Source: Physella acuta (taxonomy: Eukaryota > Mollusca > Gastropoda > Physidae). From it: DNA of 64,000 bases. Positions 12,282 to 29,975 of this stretch are shown here, one piece after another; the first letter of the stretch is position 1; every line of letters starts with the position of its first letter. A program made the translations under genes and the position numbers. The stretch is from contig NW_026733193.1 in NCBI RefSeq assembly GCF_028476545.1, positions 77,501 through 141,500 on the forward strand, in the 5' to 3' direction. The notes under the pieces were generated by a model that searched no databases, was not told the origin of the DNA, and saw nothing but the letters and a program-made list of their open reading frames with translations.

Positions 12282-15200
12282 TTAAAAAAATTTGAGAGCC
12301 TCCTTGAAATCAGCGTAAGTCAGCTGAGAGAGAAAGAGGAAGTTCATGACAGAAACAATGTCCCAGGTCTCAGAATCTTTAGAGAAGGTTAGCTGACACA
12401 AGAGAGTGAGAGACTCAAACAAAACCTGGTTTAGCTTGACCTGCAGCTTGCTGGGCGGGCGGCTCTTGCCAAATATTTTATCTGCCACCATTGGCTGGCA
12501 GAGATTTCTGACCTGGCTACCACAAGTTGTGTCTGTTGATTCAATCATAGCCATGTGAACTACGGCTGCTGCCACACTTGCACTTGGACGCTGTTGGACA
12601 TAAAGCAATTCCAAGTTTAATACATGTCAGAAAAATTGTAAATGACTGGCTATTTTAAAGATATTTTTAGAACAAAATCTATGAATACAAATTTCCTGAT
12701 TTTTTAAAAAACTTACCTTCTTAGGATTCCTTATCAGCAATGCTCTCACTAGTTTCTTAATTGGCAATGGGACGTCCTCTAAATTAATATAGGTCAATAA
12801 AGTTATAAAATACATGCTTTGTTTTCCATTTGAATTTTTATATAAATACTTTTAATTTTTAAAACCTCTTTAATACTATTACAAATTGTATTTTATCTTA
12901 TACCACCAGTTTCAGTATAAAGGTCATATTCTTATTTATTTTTAAATGTATGATCACTAAAAAAACATCTTTAGACTGGCCAAATCAATTAAATCAAGAA
13001 GTTGAAAATACCTCAACACAAACACAATATCTTCAAAACAAGTTTTTAATATATAATTTAACATAACTCCTTTAAAAAATGAATATTCAGAAGTTAATTT
13101 CATCAAGCATCAACAGGGAGCTCCATTTAAAACTATTTTATAGATATACTTGTATTTCGACATTATTTACCAAACTGAGTTTAAAATAGTTGTAGACAAA
13201 AATGACCAACCTGGCAAAGGGGGTAGTTCTTCCTCTTTGTAGTCAACATTTTTTAAACGCCGAGAGGAATTTAATTTACTGGGATAAAATGGATTCTCAG
13301 CTCCAAAAATTTCATATGCAATGGCACCAACTGCCCAGAGATCTGATTTACAAAAGTCAAGAAACTTGCCAGGTCCTGGGGTTTCTGTGACCAGCTGACA
13401 AAATAAAAAAAATACTTAGAAAAAAATCATTTCTGTTGTAAATTAATAAAATACATCATTTAAATAGTCTCCCAGTTATCAAGTAAAATTTGAATAGAGT
13501 CATTAATGATTTGGAATTAGTCTGAGTGCCAACCTGTCATTAAAAATGTTAAAATAAAATTGTATTCATTATGCAGTATTTTACTATAAAACAAATAATT
13601 TTTACTACAGTTAACTGTTATCTGAACAACTAATCTTATAAATAGAAAAAGGGTGGTGTGATGAAATAATCAGAATAAACTATTTCAATAAATATACAAT
13701 TTGTATGGTATAGTATATGCTTGAGTTGACAACACACAAGACCAGACTAACTGTAGATTACAGATTAGGCATTATGGGGTGAGCTGGTATTTACAAAACA
13801 CAGTAAGCATGTAGTGTTTGATATTTTTGTGTGTGTAAGATTAAATGTATTGTGAAAATGGCGCAATAAGGCCAAGTAGTTGGTAGTAGGATTAAAAAAA
13901 AAAAACTCCAAGATTTTGTAGCAATAGAACAGCTGGTTTTCTCATTATATAATTTATATCTAGATGAAAACATCGCAGTTACTGTTTGTATGGAGACTGA
14001 AATGTGATCTTTCCACAATCACACCATTTGTAGCAGTACATATTTGTAATGGAAATTACCTCTGGTGCCATCAGCCAAGAGTTACCCCCCATGTAGAGAT
14101 CTCTTGTATGAAAAGGTATCCGCATACTTTTATTTTCTTCAGCTAGACAACAACCAAAGTCACAGATCTCAAGGCGTGGTGTACCTTAATGGTGGACAAA
14201 ATGTAGTGTAAATAAATATAACAAGTGGATTGATTACAAATTATGCAAACTAAGCTTGCACTGAATCAAGTGCAAACTTATGTTAAAAAAAAAAAAAGAG
14301 AGCTTTAAAAAGCTTTGAAATTTTAAAACACTGCCCAAAACAAGATTTTAAAAAATCAAACACAGCCATAATTAACGACAGACAAATAATGTAAAAAGTC
14401 AAAAACAAAAGCCACCTCCATCAGAAGGGACATCAACAAGAATGTTGTCACTCTTCAAATCTCTGTGAGCTATCCCATGTTTCCTTAAGTGGGATACTCC
14501 TTCAAGCAGCTGGGCTAGCATCAGGCACCTCGTCCTCATGTCCACTTCATTGTTGGCCAGATAATCTCGCAAATGTGTGTTGCGTCTATTCACATAATTA
14601 ATAAACAAGTTATTCAATGTAGTAATTTTCTATTTAAAAAATTCAACAGCAACTAGATTTTATGTGTGTCACAACCAAGGATTTTGTAAATTAGAACTAG
14701 ATTTAAATTGCAATAAATAAAATGAGTTGGTCAAAATTTATAAGACAAATCTTGATAATACATCTCTAATGATTATCCAGGTAATAAATTATTTTCTAAA
14801 ATATAACATTTTTCAGACATTTTAAACAATTGAAATAGTAAACTGATAAGTATTTGGAGAAAGATGGTATATTTTATTCATTTTGATATAAATTTGTTAC
14901 AAACTAATAAGTAAAAGTTAGTTTTGAATGCTGGCAATAATGGTCATGTACCTTCTCATGACCAAATAAAGTGTTTTGCTCCTTCCAAAAAACCTGCCAG
15001 GGTCAAGCTTTTGAGGCATGGCGGCAGGAAATTTCTGCAGGCCCTCTTCTGTCACCAACATGTCATCCACGAAAATACCTGGCATGTCTACTATGTTAGG
15101 GTGAGGGGGTAGGCGGTTAACCCTTTGGCACCTGGAATATTAACCAGGCAGATTTTGTAAGCTGAAATTCATTAACATTCATTTAAAAAACAATTAATAC

Positions 15201-18200
15201 TTAAATAAAACTTTTAGTCTTTAAATGATAAATTGTTATTATGAGTCAGTGAGACCTAACAGACAAATGAAACAAATAGGAAATATTTTTTTCGACACAG
15301 AACACATGGTCATGGTTCCACCTAATTAAAGATACCTATTAGGTAATAAGGAATTTCAATAAAATATTCGTCTAAATAAAAACAAGAATGAGTTTCTAAA
15401 TAGTTTATATCAATTTTCTTAAAAGGGAATAGGATTTGCTAAAAAAATATAATTTTAGTAGCTGAGTTACTATATTTATAATTGACATATTTTCAATCTA
15501 CGTTGTTCTATTTGAAGATAACCTAGTAGCTGAATATACTTTAACCTCTTACACTTCATTGTCAAAGTGAGCCGTGGACGAGCGTAGGGGTACAATCTCC
15601 CGCTCCAGTTCTCTGAGGATACTCTGAGAGTTAGACTCAGCTCCATAGTTGAAGACAGCTTTCACAGCCAGATCAAAGTCTGCATCAGATGTTTCTTTTA
15701 CTATCTCAGAATCTGAAACATGCAAGTGTTGTGTTGGTTAGACTTGTATTAAAAAAGGCATATAAACAAATGCTATATTTGTTATAATTTGCTTTAATCT
15801 ACACATTGTCTTTCTTTAGTTATTTAAGCAAAATGTTACTTTAAAGCATTTCTAATAATGTAAAAAAAAAATTGAAAAAAGGAAAAAAATTTTATCCTTC
15901 AACCTGTATATATAGACCTAGAGTGAAGTTCCACAACCGGTCACACATAGCGAACTCCCGACTTTCATCGGGCGCTATTTTGTAACCGTTTAACACAGAA
16001 ACAAACCCAAAGTACTATATTATTCCTCTGCCTTTCTACTCTTAATAATGTATCAATCATTTTATATTCCTACGCATTGAATTTGAGATATTCATGTTTT
16101 AGTGATGTGCTACTTGCGATATTTTTTCCCCTCTTTTTTTTTCCCTGCGGCCATCTGAACCGGCTTGCGTAACGATCGTGTTTTATACGTTTTAATCCTA
16201 GTTTAATAAATAAAATAAATATTTTACACATAAACGTGTTGTTGATTGTATTATTAATTAATAGATTTCAAAACCAAATTAAAAACATGTTAATTAAATT
16301 AATTAACGACATTAAAAGTTGACCCAGTTGACTCAAGGGACGCAACTATAATAATCATAACAAAGGGACGTAACAACCACTGACAAGACATAACGTAACA
16401 TTTGCTTAGATATGCTTGTATGTAGAGACACAAACTAGATTTAGAAGAAGTAGATGATCGAAATAATTTAAAACAGCAGAAAAAAATAGAAAGTATACAG
16501 ATTCTAGGCTTAGCTTGAAATGTAGAGCATCTAGAACTAGGCTAGTCTAGCTCAAGTCGTTGGTTACACAGCGAGGTGAAACCACCCAAATCGACACCCA
16601 AGCTGCGGCCACCCCTATTCACCTATCAGGTTGCTTTATTAGCCTTATCTATCGTATGTACAGTGTCCCGCACATATTGTAGAAGCTATTTATAGTTAAC
16701 CTAGTTATAAAAAGCTTTGATTGGTTGGTTTATTCATCTCATCCGGGACCTAGTGTTTTTCATATGGGGAACTAGAATCGCCTACGACGTCATACCTCGA
16801 AACTTTAAAATTAAAAAACTAGACTTCCAGAAGGAGAAAACCAAAAGAATTTGACCTGGATATATTTAGAAATGGACAGGTTTACAGCAGATATCGGTAG
16901 TTTCGTATAAAACATCAAAACAAATATTGTACGAAGCGATAAACAGGCGATGGCCGCACCGGTGTTTTAACCGCGCGTGGAACTTTACTCTAGTAGGTAT
17001 TAATATTAAAATAAGTTTCAGGAATTTTTAAGACTAAAGCTGTAACACAGTCAGAACAAACATTTTCAGAAAAGGAAAAAGCATTTAAATTGAAAAATGC
17101 ATAATTCAGCATTTATTGAGGCTAGATAACTGCATGAGTCAAAGGATATACCTGCACTATCTTTGACTTTTGCTTTGTAAACTGCTCCTTCACAACCATT
17201 AGCAATAGATTCCAAGTTGATATCAAGATCAGCTAAACAATTAGGTACTTTCTCCAAAGGTTCAGTCTGCCATGAGTAGCTTCTAAACATATCCTAGAAG
17301 AAGTGTACATATTTAAAATTATTTTTTATACTTTTGTTTTGGAATTCTAAGGCCCTGATATGGTTATCTAGTATCATACTTAATATGTGGCCTGACCTAT
17401 TTAAAAGAGATTGTTTATATTATTGTTTTGAGTTTATATTTAACTCAATAGAACAAGCCATCCGGTTGGTTGAGGCCATGATGGGGGTTTGTTCTGCTAG
17501 GGATACAAAGGATTAACTCAAAATATTGACCATAAAAATACAAATAATATTTGTTATTTCTACTCTTTTTTGCTTTTGATGTCAGCAGTCAACCAAAATG
17601 CTGAGAAAGTGCAAGATTAATTGGAGAAAGGTGCCTAATAGTAACAGTCTAACAAATGAAGTTAATTATTTAGCTAGACCTAAGTCATGCTAAATACTAA
17701 AGTAACTAAATAAATAATATTATAATTTATAATTATTACTATTAGGCCTAATAATTAAAAAATATTCCGAGGAATACAGGAAATTATAGACCTAACGCCG
17801 CTTTTTTAATACTTGCCCGCATGTTAGCCATCATTTTCTCAGCAACTTTATCCATTACTCCTGAAACATCAAGTCCCAGTGTAACTCCAATAAGAGACAT
17901 GATGGGAACATTGCGGAAATTGCGACCATTCTGAGTGAATAGCCTCAAAGCGGATTTTCTACGAAGCTCACTAGTGTAAGTGTTGTTTGCTGTTGTTCTC
18001 GAAAATAGAGAATGAAAAAGGCGAGTGCGAGGAGTGAAATTGCTTTTGATGGTATGAGTATGCAGAAATCGTGTTTTTGTGGCCTCAATTCGGGAGACAT
18101 CGAACCTCTGAACATTGGGCTTTTTACGCAAAACTGCTGTCTGCAAAACATCTTTGACATAATTTTTCAGAGCTGAACCAAATCCCTTAAAGAAGGGAAT

Positions 18201-18236
18201 ATGTGCTCCAGCTGCTGCTTTAACGAATAACGGCAT
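12282..18236 (-). CDS. PINK1: PTEN-induced kinase 1, complete, nine coding exons
   Basis: This Ser/Thr kinase sits on damaged mitochondria, phosphorylates ubiquitin and Parkin, and starts mitophagy. Exons in gene order: 18236-17817, 17293-17152, 15712-15553, 15131-14952, 14585-14416, 14184-14060, 13394-13211, 12778-12717, 12590-12282. They sum to 1752 bases, 583 aa plus stop (human 581). The N-terminus is basic and hydroxylated (mitochondrial targeting), followed by a hydrophobic segment ([14 protein letters not shown]) and a linker helix. Kinase motifs: [11 protein letters not shown] glycine loop, LAVKAV lysine, APHPN-like [15 protein letters not shown] catalytic loop, CDFGCC magnesium loop, [21 protein letters not shown]. 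The C-terminal extension ends [10 protein letters not shown]. Intron 1 needs a GC donor (CGG|GCAAGT at 17816) to keep frame; other introns are GT-AG. Intron 2 carries a 1.07 kb transposon. Confidence 0.95.
15921..16990 (+). mobile_element. Non-autonomous TIR DNA transposon, copy 1 (TA target, mariner-like)
   Basis: Both ends carry an inverted repeat: left GAGTGAAGTTCCAC, right (minus strand) GAGTAAAGTTCCAC, with similarity going on about 28 bp. Each end is flanked by TA, as for Tc1/mariner insertions. The 1070 bp interior has no transposase frame. It matches 31911-32993 along its whole length in inverted orientation (for example GATGATCGAAATAATTTAAA at about 16452). It lies in PINK1 intron 2. 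Confidence 0.85.
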
Positions 18237-21076
18237 TTTGACTGCGGTGCAACAGTACTGTTAATATATCATGACAATGCAGAACTATTCTGCTTGTTGA
18301 ATTCAACAGCGATTTCTAGATCTAGTACGCAGCTTAACATCCCGCAGACATTTTGTCAATAGACCAAAATAAAACCACGTGATCAATCTGACGTAATCAA
18401 GGACAGGTTGCCAGTTTTTCTACAAAAAATGCAAAAGTATGGAAAACATTGAGATTAAAGCAAAAGTAACGTTATAAATTTGATTTAAAAAATCCCCCTT
18501 CCGCCGTGTCCACACGCATCTACTTTGCCCCCCCCCCCCCGCCCACCCCTCTTGTGGAAGTCCACACCGATTTTATAATTGGTTAAACAATATAGATTTC
18601 TAGCCTACCAACTAAATTAGATAGATGTGTCATATGCGTGTAAGTTGCAACACTAAACATTTAGGTAGTCCACTGATCTATTATTTTCCGAAATGTTTGG
18701 TACTTAAAGTAGAAATTGCAAAGTGTTGAGTAAAATAATAGCATTAGTAAGCTTATATTTATCTATACCAGTGTTTTTTCCAGACTTTTTACTCCGGTGG
18801 GGGGGGGGGGGGGGGGTGGGATGGACACAGTTAAATGTGTATATTTTCTATATTAATTCCATTTCGTTCGGGGGCCGGTAGACTATCTTCGGGGGGGGGG
18901 GGGGATGGACACAGTTAAATGTGTATATTTTCTATATAAATTCCATTTCGTTCGGGGGCCGGTAGACTATCTTCGGGGGGGGGGGGGGGGGGGGGGTGAA
19001 CTTCAACGACCACGTGTGCGTGACCAAGGCGAGCCAACCAGATGAAGACATCCGGCTGTGGTCAGGCATGGAGAGGGGTGGGCACCGCCATGCGACACAT
19101 ATCCCTAGACATACCACTCTGTGGTGCCCCAATGACCCAAATAGGGTTTAATGGATTATTTTATATTATGTACATATTTTATAAAGTCAATGCAACATGC
19201 TTTAGTTGAAACCTGACTGCCCACCTTTCATCATAGGTCAACAGCTCTCTCACTGTGAAAAGTGTCACAAGTTTGCTCTCGGGGGGTTGTGACTTACTGA
19301 TAGAATCCATTTGAAAAAAAAATCATTATTATCATCTCAGGCTTTACTAGTCAGTCTCCACGCCTTAATTTGGACCAAGTTGTTTATTAGTACCTGTGTT
19401 TTACGAGTTGATATTTTTATTTTATTTCTTGCCCCTTCTCTTGACTGGAGTTTTGTAATTTGTCTAATGGTACATGCAACAGTAAACTCCGGTGATTTAA
19501 ATTAAATACGTCTAATATGACTAGGCTATATGCTGCGCGTTGTTGGTGGGGACTATCAGCCAGTCAAATTCCCCAGATACCATGAAGGCAAATGCTATAC
19601 AATCTTCTGAATTTTTAAGATTTAGGCCTATTTATATAACAAAAAATTTCCCCTAAAAGAGGTCATTACTAAACAAAACTGTATTTACAGCATGTTCATG
19701 CTGCAATGTGAACTTTTTAAAGTTGTTAGTTCTTTTAATAAATATTGTTTAAAAAGCAGCTTTCTTTCTATCCGTACAAATTTAGGACATATAATCTAGT
19801 CCTTTTTTGCAAACTGCTAATCTTGCAATTTCATATTATCTAGCTTTCTATTTTCTAGCATAAAATATTAAAAGTTTGGCATTTAAATATTAAACTGGTC
19901 ACTCTATAAAACAAACACTGTACATCTGGCAATATATGTTTTTCAAGGGAGAGCACTGTAGATTGTAAAGCTGTCGTTGCTAGGAAAAATAAATAAACAA
20001 ACAAGCAAAATCGGGAATTCTCTTTTGAAATTCTTTTACTCAATAAACCCTCGCGGTTACCTGTTGAGTTATATTAATATATTTTACCCTGTTTTACGGT
20101 AAAGAATTAAAAAAATACTATTCTAACACTAATATTAAGTTTAAGATAATAACTTCCACTACATTAAAAAAAACAATTGTCAATTCTGAATCTTACTTAA
20201 TTTAATAATTTTCTTAGCTGAGATTAAGAATTTATTTTGTTGTTAAGTTAGTCATAGTTTATTAATAAACTCTTAGTCTTAGTCTGTTTGGCAAATTTTG
20301 ATAACTTCAATTCTAAATAGTAAATACTAAATAACAAATAATGCTTCTCAGTGTCTTGATAAAGTGTGAATTGCTAAAAGCAAATGAAAATGCGAGGCGA
20401 TAAAATGCGAGAAGAAAATGCAAGTATTGTGTGTAAATAGTGAGACACATTTTGTTAGACATTTTTTGTTTTACTTTTTAATTTATGCTGGTCTTGGTTG
20501 TTTTAGACTTAAGTGAGATTTTTTTAGGAAAGTGTTGTTTTTTTCAAATAATTATCTCTTCTTTTATGTGTGGAAAAATTGTAAAACTCTGTAAATTCTC
20601 TAGATAGGCTCTTATTTATTTCTGACCACGTGCTCATATTTTCTTGTCAGTGGGGAAAAAAACACAACTCAGTAGAGGGGCACTGTGAAATCACAATAGT
20701 TTAGATATCACAAAGCATGGGCATGAGCAACATGTCATCTATTTGAGATTGTTGATATTTTTCCCCAAACAATGCAATAAAATTTTTTTACTTGGGATCA
20801 TTGTGTGTTGTGAAGTCATTTGAATCAGGGTACGTTATAATTTTTGAAGAAATATCACATTTTACCCCTATGCAACCTACCAATTAGATGTGAGACAAAA
20901 ATGTTATGTAACAGACAGTTTTTGCACCCTTCTCGCATTTTACCGCCTCGCTATTTTGTGTTTCACTTCTCTCATTTTAGTACGACCCATCTGTTCCTAT
21001 TAAAATTTAACAGGTAATTTTTTTTTTGCATAGGTGGTGCACCAAGAATCCTGATTTAACAAATAAAAAATTCAAA
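18237..21076. other. Divergent intergenic region between PINK1 and the DUF1647 gene
   Basis: Both start codons face outwards from this 2.8 kb, so both promoters should lie within it or in its introns. PINK1 upstream sequence near 18300-18400 is somewhat less AT-rich and includes CCACGTGATC (an E-box, CACGTG, at about 18375). Poly(C)/poly(G) repeats occupy 18525-19010. No coding exon is supported. Confidence 0.5.
18770..19008 (+). repeat. Poly(G)-rich interspersed repeat with internal duplication
   Basis: A block of about 100 bp (GGATGGACACAGTTAAATGT through GGGGGCCGGTAGACTATCTTC, then poly(G)) occurs twice in tandem. The segment GTGTATATTTTCTATAT with AATTCCATTTCGTTC is shared, in reverse, with 41160-41210, so this is an interspersed family. 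The family's class was not determined. Confidence 0.7.
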
Positions 21077-24198
<3,122 letters not shown>

Positions 24199-25316
24199 GG
24201 ATCTATCATTTTAATTCAGCACTGCCTTTGTACATTTGCAATATTTATATACAAATGTGACACAACTATTTTATCGCTCAAGTTGTATTTATTTTCATTA
24301 AGGGTCAGTTTTCATTTTGATGTACACTTAATTTTCTGAAATATTTGCTTCATTAGCCTACTTAATAGTAAATACCGTCTTCCAGGATTGGCTTAGCATA
24401 ATTTCAACTACTTAATGCTTGCTGTGTAAGTTATTTTTTAAAATAAATTGTGCAAATTTAAGTAATTTCTTTTAAAAAAAAAATTATTTGTACTTGCTTG
24501 TGACATTTTAAACTAAGTAAATTTTAATTTGTGGAAAACAATTTCAGCTCCACAACACTAGGAAAGTTAAGGTAGCAGTCACTGGTAACAAAAACCAATT
24601 AAACATTTATCTACCATTAAATGACATTTCAGTTTGAAAGAAATTTGAAATACAGCCCCCCCCCCCATTTTAAAAAATCAATATGCCATGGAAAATACAA
24701 CAAAAGAAAACAGGACAAAAAGTTACACTCCATATTTATTGAAAATACTGAACAACAAAATTTTTTTTTTGCAAACTTTTTGAACAAGTGAACCAGTAAA
24801 ATTTACTAGTCACAATATTTATGTACTACTTGGTACTGTAAACTAACTAGACAATTCAGGAATTTATAATTAAAAGATTGCAGAAAGTGAGATTGTAGGT
24901 GGCATAAAAAAATTCCTGTGAAATGAACCAGCAGTCCAGATACAGGGAAAATTTATCAGATTATTGGAATTAAGTGGGTCAATTAGCTCGGGATTGTATA
25001 GCCTCAAATGTATTACATTGTGCTGCAGCCATTCATACATCTAAAAATGTACACTGATAAATTATTCTAGCGTCATTTATGACAGACACTCATATATGCA
25101 CAGCTACATAAAGTATTTTAAGGAAAAAAGCATGAAAAATTAGATCTTCACATTAAAGATAATCTCCCATGTTTGATGATGACAAAGCTGAAACAGCTTA
25201 CAAATTGTACACCAATGACATGAATCCTAAAGTAAGAAATTTTTAACCAGCGTTTTTAGTGTTCAGCTGACATACCTAAACTTGGGGAAATTAGTTTTCT
25301 AGTGCTAATGATTAAT
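24199..25316. other. Convergent 3' untranslated region (DUF1647 gene and GAPDH)
   Basis: AATAAA on + near 24442 fits the end of the left gene. TTTATT at 24735-24740 (AATAAA on minus) fits the end of the GAPDH transcript, about 580 bp past its stop. A C run lies at 24656-24666. No coding exon is seen. Confidence 0.6.
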
Positions 25317-27810
<2,494 letters not shown>

Positions 27811-27837
27811 GTTGGTCAAATTTTAATGATTTCTGCA

Positions 27838-28925
27838 AACAAAGTTTAAATTTTAAATGTAGACCTAAGTTTTAAAAAAAATTCAGTTAAAATTTCTGAA
27901 TGTCAAAAGGCAACACTGTCTTCTGGCCATGAATATAAGTAACTGGTGTGTGTAGACTAGTCTCTATTTTCCTGTGTGAAGACTAGATCTAGACTCTATT
28001 CTCTACTAAATAGGTGACTTAATCAGAATGGATTCACCTTTCTTTGGACTTACTAGATTCTCTATATCTAGATTTCTAGATCTAGATCTACTAAAAAAAT
28101 GTTTAATTTCAAACCCAAAAGTTAGTTAAACAAACCCATCTAAAATTCTAAATTAATTAAAATTATCTAGATTCTAGAAAAAAGAATCTAAATAGATCTA
28201 GATCTACTGCATTATCTAAACTCAAGTCACTAGATCTAGATCTAGATGACTAGAGTAGAGTCTAGATTCTACTTCTAGTTGGTAACTGGAACAAATTTGA
28301 AATTCATTTTATGATTTATGAGATGAGATAAGAAGCTACTCTACAAATCCATGTTTAAATGAGGTACAATCTGTCTGGTAAAGTAATCAACTAACTAGAT
28401 TAGATCTAGATGCTATAGATCTAGTCTAGAATCTAGATCTATACTTAAAAAAAATCTAGATTCTAGATCTATACCATTACCAAGAGTAAAAATCAGAAAA
28501 CCTTCACCTTGGGTCTTCTGATATTTAGGAGAACTACGACCTTGACATACACCGGTACGATAAATGAAAGACATTTATATTTATTCAGAATACAGTATCT
28601 TGTAGTCAAATTCAAAATATTAGATGTATTACTTTAAAGCTGAAACCAAATAACTAAACTAAACATTCTAGATTATAATCACGGTCAGTAATTTATAAGA
28701 CTTTGATCCATTTTGGCAGATGAGATTTCGCTTGTTCAGGACTAAGACCTAAGAAACTAACAGTACAGTCTAACACCAATCAATTGAATTTGATAAGAAA
28801 GTCTGGTTACTTTGTAAATGATGCTGCATCATATGCATTGAAAAAATGTCTCAGTTAATTATTTTACTTTGCATAATTATTTAAATTAGAATAATGATTA
28901 ATAAATTACAACAATGTAAGAGCGC
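27838..28925 (-). other. GAPDH first intron, rich in AGATCT/TCTAGA words
   Basis: The sequence between the acceptor just upstream of the GAPDH start codon and the donor at 28929 is non-coding. From about 27985 to 28470 it is packed with TAGATCTAGATC-type hexamer repeats, a motif that recurs elsewhere in the window (31860-31920, 33000-33650, 42415-42440). Confidence 0.6.
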
Positions 28926-28929
28926 TTAC

Positions 28930-28985
28930 CTAAGAGTACCGGTTAAGAATGATAGCTTAGTGCGAGAGAATTAACTGGTGTGTAC
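28930..28985 (-). promoter_or_regulatory. Probable GAPDH 5' untranslated exon and promoter
   Basis: On the minus strand TACTCTTAG|GTAAGCGC at 28930/28929 is a strong donor. It is paired with the acceptor TTTGTTTGCAG upstream of the GAPDH ATG. Immediately upstream the sequence is less AT-rich. The transcription start itself cannot be placed. Confidence 0.5.
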
Positions 28986-28989
28986 TACG

Positions 28990-29975
28990 CATGTCTAAAC
29001 TTTTAATGACGTCTTTTTCGGAAGAAAGCGGATTATGCCGATTGAAATCAACATTGAAACCAAGCTTTTTTTTTTTACTACAAAGGTTATGAAAAAAAAT
29101 TAATTTGATATTATTTTAAAATGATGATTTTAATGTAAAAATATATAGATAACCCAAATTATAACTATTACTTTCTACAAAGGGTAAGGATTGAACTTAG
29201 AGAGGTCATGTTGAGGTTACGACCCTCAGATTCAGAGCAATGTCAAGGTTTGCGAGTTAGAAATAAATTGCTGATTCAGATGTGCTTTTTAAAAATATAT
29301 TTAATAATATTTTAAAATAGTTAAATTTTCCATTATTATCAGTTCGCTTTAATACATTTTAATCTCAACTGAAGCTTTCACGATTAATCCCACATCGTAG
29401 ACAAAGGCAGTTGCATCCCTTATGATTACCTCCTCCCCTCCCACCCATTTTTATAATCGTAATATAATATTTTATAAGCGTACCATAACTTATTGTACCA
29501 AACAGTGACATAAATTTTACAATAGAGAGACGTTAAGTATGTTCCTTTTGAAACCTAGGTGTATGCTTATCAAGTAGGCCTAGTCTATAGCCCCTTCCCC
29601 CCAGGAGCATAACAATAGCCTAACTGAGAAGTAGACAGAATATATAATTTATATAGAAAAAAATCGGGCCTACTTAAACCAGTGTCCGCCCCCCCCCCCC
29701 CCCACCCTTGAGATTTTAAAATGTGCTCCTCACCTGCCTCCGGGGAAAAAATATCTGAAACCCTGTGTATAATAACCTCTATAACGGGCCAACGTTGTTT
29801 TGTTTCTAGAAGATATAATAGTGACGTAGCCAGAAATAAGTTTTAAAACTTTATGTTAAGTTTAAATTGTTAAAGTATACCTAAACCCTCTGTTATAATA
29901 CATTAGATAGATCTAGCTAGTATGTCTACTTTAAAAAATAATAATAAAGTGGAACTAGAAAAGATTGCAGGAAAA
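28990..29975. other. No gene seen; intergenic DNA with poly(C) repeat
   Basis: AT-rich intergenic sequence. At 29665-29770 lies a repeat with a run of about 18 C and the flank CCAGTGTCCG, similar to the poly(G)/poly(C) families at 18.8 and 41.2 kb. No coding exon is supported. Confidence 0.5.

Noticed and set aside
17784-17816. Extending PINK1 exon 1 to the GT donor near 17790
   Set aside because: That donor has the wrong phase for exon 2 and would create a stop codon; the GC donor at 17816 closes the frame.
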